Origin: Arthrobacter sunyaminii
GTDB lineage: Bacteria > Actinomycetota > Actinomycetes > Actinomycetales > Micrococcaceae
NCBI RefSeq assembly: GCF_018866305.1
Contig: NZ_CP076456.1
Location: 2,976,001-3,040,000 of the forward strand
DNA length: 64,000 nucleotides
Direction: 5' to 3'
The notes under the pieces were generated by a model. The model had not been told where the DNA came from and made no database searches. It saw only the letters and a list, made by a program, of their open reading frames with translations. Every line of letters starts with the position of its first letter. Within the stretch, counting starts at the first letter, position 1. Position numbers and translations under genes: made by a program. Positions 28,010 through 35,564 of this stretch are shown here, piece after piece.

Positions 28010-28372
28010 ATGGTCTTCGAGGCAGTTGAGCCGGAGCAGCGGCAGTTGCTCAAGAAAGCGCTCGACGACGCCCGGCTGTGCGTGCCCGATGTGTGGATAC
28101 AGTACGTCAGCCTCGGCGGCATTGTGGGCGAGTACGAAGTCGATGCCTACATCAACGGCTCTTTGTCGCTTCCTCCGCTGCAGCGGGACATCCTCGCCCA
28201 TGCCGCGAACGAGCTCATCGACGAACTCCCGCCGCGTCCGCGCGCGCCGTACGGTGCCGACGTCGCCCGCACGCAGGCTGGCGGGCATCCGCTGGAAGAC
28301 GGCAGGCACCCGCAATCCGCAGAGGAGCAGGGCTACGGACGCGGCCGCGGCTCGAACCCGGGCGAGGGCTAG
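28010..28372 (+). CDS. Conserved small hypothetical protein
   Basis: A 120-residue protein, helical and well ordered for the first 80 residues (EPEQRQLLKKALDDARLCVP, VSLGGIVGEYEVDAYINGSL, LQRDILAHAANELIDELPP), then a polar, Gly/Arg-rich tail. Similar proteins recur in Arthrobacter genomes near ANTAR and STAS genes, as far as I recall. No domain with known function is visible. Its codon use matches its neighbours. Confidence 0.6.
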   Translation: MVFEAVEPEQRQLLKKALDDARLCVPDVWIQYVSLGGIVGEYEVDAYINGSLSLPPLQRDILAHAANELIDELPPRPRAPYGADVARTQAGGHPLEDGRHPQSAEEQGYGRGRGSNPGEG

Positions 28373-28490
28373 CGTCCCGATATTCTTTCCGCGCACCAGG
28401 AACGCGAAGAGGCCGAAGCGGCAGGCGTTTCCGCGCCGACGCCCGACGCCGGAGACTGCAAACCCCTGTGACGTGACGCTGATGTGCCGG

Positions 28491-30608
28491 CTAGTTGTCC
28501 GCCAGCACCCGCAGCACGGCTTCCCCGTAGCGTTCCAGCTTGGACGGTCCGACACCGGGCAGGGTTGCCAGCCGGTTCAGCGACGGCGGGCGGTCCTCGG
28601 CTATGGCTACCAGCGTGGCGTCCGTAAAGACCACAAAGGCAGGAATCCCGGCCTCGGACGCGGCTTCACGGCGCCATTCCCGCAGGGCATCGAAGGTGCT
28701 CTCTTCATAGGTCACCGGGCATTCGCCGCAGCGGCCCACCTTCCGCTCGGCTCCGGTGGTGAGCAGGGTTCCGCAAACGCGGCACTTGGCCGGGCCGCTG
28801 GATTTGCGCCGTGCCGGAGCCTTGGGCGTAACAGTGCGCTGCAGGTCGCGGGTGGTCTGCGGCCGCAGGCCGTCCAGGAACCGGGACGGCTTGCGGTTGG
28901 CACGGCCGCCGGGGGTACGGGCAGTGGACCAGGAAAGATGCAGGTGTTCCCGGGCACGGGTGATGCCCACATAGAGCAGACGCCGTTCTTCATCCACTGC
29001 CTCGGGGGTGTCCGCGAAGGAGATTGGCATCAGCCCTTCGCTCAGCCCCACCAGGAACACCGCATCCCATTCCAGGCCCTTGGCGGAGTGCAGCGAGGCC
29101 AGCGTAACGCCCTGGACCGTGGGGGCATGCTGCGCGGCGGCACGCTCGTCGAGCTCTGCAACAAAGTCCATCAGCGTGAAGATGGCATCGGGATCCTGTG
29201 TGCGGTTGGCGTGCAGTTCATCGGCCAGTGCCACCAGGGCTGCCAGCGACTCCCATTTTTCCCGCACGGCGCCGCCGCCGGCCGGAGCCTCAGGACTGTA
29301 GCCCAGGGACACCAGGATGTCCCGGACCAGCTGGGGCACCGGCTCGTTGCCCACTGAACGCGAGGCTGCCCGCAGTTGGAGCATGGCATCACGCACTTCG
29401 CGCCGTGCGAAGAACCGCTCCCCGCCGCGCAGCTGGTAACCGATGCCGGCCGTGGCCAGCGCCTGCTCGTAGGCCTGGGACTGACCGTTGGTGCGGAAAA
29501 GGATGGCGATTTCCGCGGGCTTCACGCCGTCCTTGATCAGCGCCTTGATACGTTCGGCCACCGAGGCGGCTTCGGCGTCGTCGTCGGCGCATTCCGTAAA
29601 GGTGGGCTCGGGACCTGCCGGACGCTGGGCGATCAGTTCCAGCGGCTTGGGCCACGGCGGAGCGAACCGCGAGCGCTCCCCCTCCGCCGTGCGGGCGGCA
29701 AGGATCCGGTTGGCCAGTCCCACCACTTGGGGCGTGGAGCGGTAGTCCCGCACCAGTTTGACGATGGGAGCGTTGGGGAACCGGGACGGGAAACCCAGCA
29801 GGTGCTTGGACGTGGCGCCGGTGAACGAGTAGATGGTCTGGCTGGAGTCGCCCACCACGCACAGCTCGTCACGCCCGCCCAGCCACAGGTCCAGAAGCCG
29901 CTGCTGGAGCGGGGACACATCCTGGTACTCGTCCACCACGAAGTGGCGGTACTGGTCCCGCACCGTGGCGGCCACGCGTTCGTCCTCCTGCAGGATGCCC
30001 ACGGTGATCAGCAGGACGTCCTCGAAGTCGATGACGTTGCGGTCCACCTTGACGTCTTCATAGGCCTGGAAGATGCGGGAAATGGTGATGAGGTCAAAAC
30101 CTGCCGGAGCTTCACGTCCCTTGGCAGCGGACACATAGCTTTCCGGCGTCAGCATGGACACCTTGGCCCATTCGATCTCGGCGGCGACGTCCCGGATGGC
30201 GGCGCGGTCGGTGGAGAGCCTCAGGCGCCGGGCGGCTTCGGCAATGAACTGGGCCTTGTGGCTGAGCAGGTCCGGGAGCTGGCCGCCGACGGTCTGCGGC
30301 CAGAAGTACTGCAGCTGCTTCAGGGCAGCGGCGTGGAAGGTCTTGGCCTGCACTCCGCCGGCCCCCAGGTCCCGCAGGCGGGTACGCATCTCAGCCGCTG
30401 CGCGGGCGGTGAACGTCACGGCCAGGACACGCTGGGGCTTGTACACGCCGGTGTGCACCCCGTAAGCCATGCGGTGGGTAATGGCGCGGGTCTTACCGGT
30501 ACCGGCACCCGCGAGGACACACAGCGGGCCGGTCAGGGAGGTGGCCACTTCACGCTGTTCATCATCCAGTCCGGCGAGGATTCGGGCTTCAACGGTGTCG
30601 CCGCTCAT
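28491..30608 (-). CDS. uvrD2: ATP-dependent DNA helicase UvrD2
   Basis: A 705-residue superfamily 1A 3'-5' helicase. Walker A is LAGAGTGKTRAI at about 32-43, motif II is VVDEYQDVSPLQQR, and later motifs include YVGITRAREHLHLSW. The tail carries a four-cysteine cluster (CRVCG...CGECP) and a C-terminal HRDC domain (LNRLATLPGVGPSKLERYGE), the signature of actinobacterial UvrD2. The start overlaps the nudC stop by 4 bp. The neighbourhood (nudC, adnB, adnA) is the order I recall from Mycobacterium. Confidence 0.93.
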   Translation of the reverse strand: MSGDTVEARILAGLDDEQREVATSLTGPLCVLAGAGTGKTRAITHRMAYGVHTGVYKPQRVLAVTFTARAAAEMRTRLRDLGAGGVQAKTFHAAALKQLQYFWPQTVGGQLPDLLSHKAQFIAEAARRLRLSTDRAAIRDVAAEIEWAKVSMLTPESYVSAAKGREAPAGFDLITISRIFQAYEDVKVDRNVIDFEDVLLITVGILQEDERVAATVRDQYRHFVVDEYQDVSPLQQRLLDLWLGGRDELCVVGDSSQTIYSFTGATSKHLLGFPSRFPNAPIVKLVRDYRSTPQVVGLANRILAARTAEGERSRFAPPWPKPLELIAQRPAGPEPTFTECADDDAEAASVAERIKALIKDGVKPAEIAILFRTNGQSQAYEQALATAGIGYQLRGGERFFARREVRDAMLQLRAASRSVGNEPVPQLVRDILVSLGYSPEAPAGGGAVREKWESLAALVALADELHANRTQDPDAIFTLMDFVAELDERAAAQHAPTVQGVTLASLHSAKGLEWDAVFLVGLSEGLMPISFADTPEAVDEERRLLYVGITRAREHLHLSWSTARTPGGRANRKPSRFLDGLRPQTTRDLQRTVTPKAPARRKSSGPAKCRVCGTLLTTGAERKVGRCGECPVTYEESTFDALREWRREAASEAGIPAFVVFTDATLVAIAEDRPPSLNRLATLPGVGPSKLERYGEAVLRVLADN

Positions 30609-31567
30609 GCCTGCGCCTCGACCTCCGGTTCTGTGATCGGTCCTCCGTACCAGCGTTCAATCAGATTCCGTGCAATGGAGATCCCGCTGGCAATCGTAAT
30701 TTCACCGCTGGCTACTGCCTCTCCCAGTTCTTCCCTGGTGAACCAGCGCACGTCTGAAATCTCAACGCCGTCGGGTGTCGTGGCGGTGTCCTCGGTGCGG
30801 GCGGTGAAACCCAGCATCAGGGAGCAGGGGAAGGGCCAGGGCTGTGAACCCAAATACTGCGGAGAGTGGACGGTCAGCCCGGACTCTTCGGCCACCTCAC
30901 GGATGACGGCCGCTTCCAGGGACTCTCCCGGCTCCACGAACCCGGCCAATGTGGAGTAGCGGTTGCCCTTCCATGCGGCAGCCGAGCCGAGCAGGATGCG
31001 GTCCTGCGGGTCGGTGATGGCCACGATGATCGCCGGATCCGTGCGGGGGAAATGCTGGCTGTTGTCCTGCGGGCAGCGGCGGACCCAGCCGCCCTGCTCG
31101 GGAACGGTGGCGGCACCGCAGCGCGGGCAATGAGTGTGGGCGGCATGCCAGTTGGAGACGGCAGCTGCCTCCACAAAAAGGGCGGCGTCCAGCTCACCCA
31201 GGAGGACGGCGACTTCGCGCAGCGATGCCCAGCGGGCGCCGTCGATCTCCAGCAGCGGATCTTCCTGAGCCAAAGTCACCAGTACGACGTCGGTGCCTGC
31301 CGGTTCCTGCGCGTCCGCCAGGGTGCGGCCAAGGTAGATGGGCACGTCTCCGAATCCGGTCTCCGCGACCGGGGCGAGCACCACCTCGGTGCTGTTGATC
31401 AGGGCCTTGCCCCCGGCCATGTACATGACGCGGGTGGCGGGATTTGTGCGGATCTGTTCAAAGAGGTCCGCGGCGACACGGCGGTCCGAACCGCGGTCCA
31501 CTGCTGTGCGGGCCAGCGGCAATAATCCTAATGGGGGTACAACTGCTACCGGTGCTGAGCTGCTCAT
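30605..31567 (-). CDS. nudC: NAD(+)/NADH pyrophosphatase NudC
   Basis: A 320-residue Nudix hydrolase that cleaves NAD(H) and can decap NAD-capped RNA. A zinc ribbon (CPRCGAATVPEQGGWVRRC) is followed by HFPRTDPAIIVAI and a full Nudix box within AGFVEPGESLEAAVIREVAE. The family SQPWPFP motif (LGSQPWPFPCSLMLGF) is present. ATG at 31567 was chosen over a TTG ten codons upstream. It is coupled to uvrD2. Confidence 0.94.
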   Translation of the reverse strand: MSSSAPVAVVPPLGLLPLARTAVDRGSDRRVAADLFEQIRTNPATRVMYMAGGKALINSTEVVLAPVAETGFGDVPIYLGRTLADAQEPAGTDVVLVTLAQEDPLLEIDGARWASLREVAVLLGELDAALFVEAAAVSNWHAAHTHCPRCGAATVPEQGGWVRRCPQDNSQHFPRTDPAIIVAITDPQDRILLGSAAAWKGNRYSTLAGFVEPGESLEAAVIREVAEESGLTVHSPQYLGSQPWPFPCSLMLGFTARTEDTATTPDGVEISDVRWFTREELGEAVASGEITIASGISIARNLIERWYGGPITEPEVEAQA

Positions 31568-31708
31568 GTTCCTACCGTACTGACTTGCACCCCCCAACCT
31601 GTAGTTCGCCCCCGGACTACCCGCCCGGCTGAGTTATTGCTCACGCATCCGGCGACTCGCCGTGAGCCTATGGTTATTCGCACCACATCTGCCTCTACGG
31701 TTGAAGAT

Positions 31709-33193
31709 GTGAAACGCACCCCCATGGAATTGGCAGCAATGGCCAGCGCCGCCGTCCCCGGGCTGGCCCCCACCGGCGTCGCAGGCTCCCCCGACGACGC
31801 CGCGGACTTCGACTCCGCCGTCCTTGTCGACGAAGCCGGAAAGCAGTGGCGGGTACGTTCGCCCAAGCACATCGATGCCAGCATGCGGCTGGAAACAGAG
31901 CTCCTGGTACTGCGGGCCTTCGTGCCGGCGGTACGGGCAGAGCTCCCGTTTGCCCTGCCCTATGTGGCCGGCACCGTACGGCAGGGTGACCTCTGCACTT
32001 TTGTCTACTCGCACCTGCCCGGTTCCACCCGGGACATTGATTCACTCGTAGCCGAAGGCGGGCCGCTGCCCCGCGAGGTGGGGCGTGCCATGGCCGCCAT
32101 CCACAGCCTGCCGCATGACCTGGTGAATGACGCCGACCTGCCCAGCTATTCGGCAAACGAGTTCCGGCAGCGCAAACTCAACGAACTGGACCAGGCCGCC
32201 ACCACGGGCAAAATCCCCCCGGTGCTGCTGCGCCGCTGGGAACACGCCCTTGAGGACGTCACCCTGTGGCGCTTCAACCCTTCAGTGGTTCACGGTGACC
32301 TGCACGAAGACAACCTGCTGGTTTCCAACGGCCGCATCAGCGCCGTCACGGGCTGGACGGACCTTCGCATCGGCGACCCGGCAGACGACTTTGCCTGGCT
32401 GATCGCCGCCAACGATCCCACCTTTACCGACGCCGTGCATGCTGCTTACAACGCCGCACGTCCGGAAGCGCCTGATCCTCATCTGATCCGCCGGGCGGCC
32501 CTCTCCGCGGAGTTCGCACTCGCTCAGTGGCTGGTACGCGGTGTGGCAGCCGAAAACCCGGGAATGGTTGCCGAGGCCGAGGAAATGCTCGCCACCCTTG
32601 AAGCGGACATTCTGGAGCAGGAAGCCGCGGAAAAGGCCGAGCAGGACGACGCCGAAGCCCTTGCGGCGGAAAGTGCCGCAGCCTACAAGGCCGCCGCTGC
32701 GGAAAAAGCCGCGGCAGCCGATGCCGCGGCAGCCAGCCAGGCCGCCGCACCTGCAGTTGTGCTTCCCGCTTCCCATCCGGCTCCGGCCAAGGGTCCCACG
32801 GTCAGCGGTACGGTGAGCGCAGGCTCTTCACGCGTCACGGTCATGCCCATCGAGACTGTGCCTGCTAAATCCGAAACAGACGGCGCACAGGATTCAGGCA
32901 AACCCCCGGCGGCGGCCACCGGTGCCATTTCCGCGGTTGCCGTTCCGCAGGGCGTCACTTCAAGCGGTACTCCTTCAGCGGGTGCTTCCGTATCAGAAAC
33001 CGCCTCGTCGAAGGTCACCGTCCTCGACGCAAGCAGCGGGACCGAGGCAGAGTCCGGAAAAACACGGAACGAGGATTCATCCTCCGCCGCACGTTCCGAA
33101 GCGGCAAAGCCGGCCGCAGCTGATGATTCACACGGAAAGCAGCAGAATTCGGGTCCTGCGAAAAAGAAGTTTGGACCGATAAAGAAGAAGTAG
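31709..33193 (+). CDS. Aminoglycoside/macrolide phosphotransferase-like protein with Ala-rich tail
   Basis: A 494-residue protein from the GTG at 31709. Residues 1-300 are an APH-type kinase fold with the catalytic VVHGDLHEDNLLV loop and the metal site TDLRIGDPADDFAWL. The remaining about 190 residues are Ala/Glu- then Ser/Thr-rich, with no fold, ending KKKFGPIKKK. Annotation as a macrolide phosphotransferase is common, but nothing shows drug resistance; its fixed place beside the repair genes suggests a housekeeping substrate. The start is uncertain (an ATG at 31673 is an alternative). Divergent from nudC. Confidence 0.72.
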   Translation: MKRTPMELAAMASAAVPGLAPTGVAGSPDDAADFDSAVLVDEAGKQWRVRSPKHIDASMRLETELLVLRAFVPAVRAELPFALPYVAGTVRQGDLCTFVYSHLPGSTRDIDSLVAEGGPLPREVGRAMAAIHSLPHDLVNDADLPSYSANEFRQRKLNELDQAATTGKIPPVLLRRWEHALEDVTLWRFNPSVVHGDLHEDNLLVSNGRISAVTGWTDLRIGDPADDFAWLIAANDPTFTDAVHAAYNAARPEAPDPHLIRRAALSAEFALAQWLVRGVAAENPGMVAEAEEMLATLEADILEQEAAEKAEQDDAEALAAESAAAYKAAAAEKAAAADAAAASQAAAPAVVLPASHPAPAKGPTVSGTVSAGSSRVTVMPIETVPAKSETDGAQDSGKPPAAATGAISAVAVPQGVTSSGTPSAGASVSETASSKVTVLDASSGTEAESGKTRNEDSSSAARSEAAKPAAADDSHGKQQNSGPAKKKFGPIKKK

Positions 33194-33291
33194 GTACTGG
33201 CGGCCGCATCTGCCCCCCCCCGGCGGGCGGCAAACCCGGTCCGGCATCCGTTGGCCCCTTTGATGCCCCACGGCACCCCTTGATACCTCAC

Positions 33292-33325
33292 ACCAGGAGG
33301 GCTCTCTGCGACCCTCCTGGTTTTC
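33292..33325 (+). terminator. Intrinsic terminator
   Basis: ACCAGGAGGG (33292-33301) pairs perfectly with CCCTCCTGGT (33312-33321), followed by a T-run (GTTTTC). It lies about 100 bp after the phosphotransferase-like gene. Confidence 0.85.
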
Positions 33326-33352
33326 TGCTGCCCGGATTCTGTCACTCAGCCC

Positions 33353-33403
33353 TTGCCACCGGGCTATCCTGGTTCTATGGTTAGTTACACCACCAACTAA
33401 CCA
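33353..33403 (+). promoter_or_regulatory. Promoter with overlapping palindromic YtrA-type operator
   Basis: The -35 box TTGCCA (33353-33358) and the -10 box TATGGT (33376-33381) are 17 bp apart. A perfect inverted repeat, TGGTTAGTT (33378-33386) and AACTAACCA (33395-33403) with an 8-bp spacer, overlaps the -10 box and the presumed start point, so binding would block transcription. It lies 72 bp before the GntR/YtrA gene, its likely repressor. Confidence 0.8.
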
Positions 33404-33474
33404 AGCAACCAGATCAGGCGCTTTCTGATCCCACTCCGTGAAACCGAGGCAGGCATGACCCTCAGGCCGCATCC

Positions 33475-33861
33475 GTGAACGTTTTCGATGAAAGCCGTCC
33501 CATCTTTGTGCAGATAGCCGAGCGCATCGAGGCCGACATATTGGACGGTGTCCTTGCGGAGGAAGCCCAAGTTCCCTCCACCAACGAATTCGCTGCCTTT
33601 TACCGCATCAATCCGGCAACCGCCGCCAAAGGCGTCAACCTGCTGGTCGACGAGGGCCTCCTGTACAAACGGCGGGGCATCGGAATGTTTGTTGCCTCCG
33701 GATCCCGCGCCGTCGTCCTGGCCAAGCGACGTGAACAGTTCTACCGCCAGTACATCCAACCCGTCGCCGACGAAGCGCGAAAGCTGGGCATCGGCATTGA
33801 CGAGTTATCCGAACTCATCCACCGCAGTGCCGCCGAACACGAAGGGACCCCGGCACCATGA
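33475..33861 (+). CDS. GntR family regulator, YtrA subfamily
   Basis: A 128-residue regulator. A GntR winged helix (PIFVQIAERIEADILDGVLA, VPSTNEFAAFYRINPATAAK, LLVDEGLLYKRRGIGMFV) is followed by a short helical dimerisation tail and no ligand domain, as in YtrA. It is expected to repress its own operon through the palindrome upstream. GTG start; the end overlaps the ABC gene by 4 bp. Confidence 0.92.
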   Translation: MNVFDESRPIFVQIAERIEADILDGVLAEEAQVPSTNEFAAFYRINPATAAKGVNLLVDEGLLYKRRGIGMFVASGSRAVVLAKRREQFYRQYIQPVADEARKLGIGIDELSELIHRSAAEHEGTPAP

Positions 33862-34787
33862 ACGTCGTAGAAACCCGCAACCTCACTCGCCGTTACGGAG
33901 ACGAGACGGCATTGGACAACGTGACCCTTTCACTGCCGGCCAACCGCATTTACGGCCTGCTGGGCCGCAACGGCGCCGGAAAAACCACGTTGATGTCCAT
34001 CCTCACCGCACAGGCGTTCGCCAGCTCCGGGGACGTCCGGATCTTTGGTGCACACCCGTTCGAGAATGAATCTGTCCTGTCCCGAATGTGCTTTGTCCGT
34101 GAGTCGCAGAAATACCCTGAGGACTTCACCATCCGCAACGCCCTCGACGCAGCGGCCCTCTTCTTCCCCAACTGGGACAAAGACCTGGCGGAGGTGTTGT
34201 TGGCTGACTTCCAGCTGCCCGCTCCGAAGAAGCACCGGATCAAAAAGCTCTCACGCGGACAGCTCTCGGCCGTAGGAGTCATCATCGGCTTGGCCTCCCG
34301 CGCCGAACTGACTTTCTTTGACGAGCCTTATCTGGGTTTGGATGCCGTGGCACGCCAACTCTTCTACGACAGGTTGCTGACTGACTTCGCCGATCATCCC
34401 CGGACCATCATCCTTTCGTCCCACCTGATCGACGAAGTGGCAAACCTGCTCGAACATGTGATCGTGATCGACCACGGCCGCATCGTTATGGATGACGAAG
34501 TGGATGCCGTCACAGGTTCGGCCTTCGCCGTCGCCGGTTCCGCCGCCGCGGTGGAACGGTTTGTAGGTGAACGGCCCATTCTGCACAGGGACTCGCTCGG
34601 GGCACTTTCCTCGGTGACGGTGGACAGCACGCTGACCGCGGACGACCGTGAGCTTGCACGGACGCTGGGGCTGGAACTTGCACCGGTCTCACTGCAGCAG
34701 CTGATTGTCCGGCGCACCCTCAAAGCGAATGAAAGCTCCGGTTCTTCGGACGAAACCTACAACAAGGATCTGGAGGTGCTGCGATGA
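33858..34787 (+). CDS. ABC transporter ATP-binding protein
   Basis: A 309-residue ATPase subunit with Walker A LLGRNGAGKTTLM, a signature motif LSRGQLSAVGVI (SRGQ in place of SGGQ), Walker B LTFFDEPYLGLDAV and the switch IILSSHLIDE. The C-terminal 90 residues are an extra domain often seen in exporters. Coupled to the regulator before it and the permease after it, it probably exports a lipid, peptide or drug; the substrate is unknown. Confidence 0.93.
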   Translation: MNVVETRNLTRRYGDETALDNVTLSLPANRIYGLLGRNGAGKTTLMSILTAQAFASSGDVRIFGAHPFENESVLSRMCFVRESQKYPEDFTIRNALDAAALFFPNWDKDLAEVLLADFQLPAPKKHRIKKLSRGQLSAVGVIIGLASRAELTFFDEPYLGLDAVARQLFYDRLLTDFADHPRTIILSSHLIDEVANLLEHVIVIDHGRIVMDDEVDAVTGSAFAVAGSAAAVERFVGERPILHRDSLGALSSVTVDSTLTADDRELARTLGLELAPVSLQQLIVRRTLKANESSGSSDETYNKDLEVLR

Positions 34788-35473
34788 ACCGGCCGCTGGC
34801 AGTAGCTCGCATGCAGCTGCTCAACAAATGGATTTATTTCGGCATCCCGGCGATCATCCTCGTTTCCTCCACGCTGATCGCAGTGGCGATTCTGGCGGTT
34901 ATACCGGACACCGGCGGCACCAGGATGGCCCTCTCCGGCCAGTCCGTCATGTGGTATTTTCTCGGCATCGGTGTGCAGGCTCTGACCCTCACCTTCCCGT
35001 TCTCGCAGGCCATGAGCGTCAGCAGGCGTTCCTTCTACATTGGAACCCTGGGCCTGTTCGCCGTCATGGCCCTCGGGCTCGGTGTGCTCTACTGGCTCCT
35101 CGGCCTGGTGGAAAAAGCGACGAACGGTTGGGGAGTGAACGGTGCCATCTTCGCGATTCCCTGGATAGTGCAGTCCGCCTGGTACACGCAGATCCTGCTC
35201 TACTTCGCACTGTCGACGCTGCTGTTTATGTTCGGCTTCTGGTTTGCCACGGTCTACAAGCGGTGGCGCACCACGGGCCTGCTGGTCGCCCTTATAGGGT
35301 TCGCCGTGATTCTTCTGGGGGCCGTGGCATCGGCCACCTGGACGGACTCCTGGGCAGCGGTGGGAGCCTGGTTTGTCCAGCTGACGCCTCTCGCGCTGAC
35401 GGGTTGGCTCCTCTTGGGCGGCGTCGTGCTGGCGGCGGGTTCATACGGAACCCTTCGCCGGGCCACGCCGTAG
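34784..35473 (+). CDS. ABC transporter membrane subunit
   Basis: A 229-residue hydrophobic protein with about six membrane segments (WIYFGIPAIILVSSTLIAVA near the start). It overlaps the ATPase gene by 4 bp and is the permease partner. It resembles ABC-2-type small permeases paired with YtrA regulators in Gram-positives, though I cannot name the substrate. Confidence 0.8.
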   Translation: MNRPLAVARMQLLNKWIYFGIPAIILVSSTLIAVAILAVIPDTGGTRMALSGQSVMWYFLGIGVQALTLTFPFSQAMSVSRRSFYIGTLGLFAVMALGLGVLYWLLGLVEKATNGWGVNGAIFAIPWIVQSAWYTQILLYFALSTLLFMFGFWFATVYKRWRTTGLLVALIGFAVILLGAVASATWTDSWAAVGAWFVQLTPLALTGWLLLGGVVLAAGSYGTLRRATP

Positions 35474-35479
35474 GCAGGC

Positions 35480-35496
35480 TTTTGCCGCCGGCAAAA
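35480..35496 (+). terminator. Short perfect hairpin after the permease gene
   Basis: TTTTGCC (35480-35486) pairs with GGCAAAA (35490-35496) across a three-base loop, directly after the permease stop. It may add to the stronger terminator 20 bp on. Confidence 0.45.
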
Positions 35497-35514
35497 CAAG
35501 GCGACTAAATAACA

Positions 35515-35552
35515 GAGGTGCCGCCGCCCCTTCACCGGGGCGGCGGCACCTC
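35515..35552. terminator. Strong bidirectional terminator between permease and adnB
   Basis: Perfect 16-bp stem, 35515-35530 (GAGGTGCCGCCGCCCC) with 35537-35552, six-base loop. On the minus strand it is followed by TGTTATTTAG, suiting termination of the adnB transcript. It serves the two converging operons. Confidence 0.85.
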
Positions 35553-35564
35553 CGTTGTCCGGGA

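Noticed and set aside
29376..30959. 527-residue plus-strand frame opposite uvrD2 and nudC
   Set aside because: No domain is seen, and both minus-strand genes have complete motif sets.
31709..33193. Antibiotic-resistance phosphotransferase
   Set aside because: The fold matches, but its position among core repair genes and its long tail do not support a resistance role.
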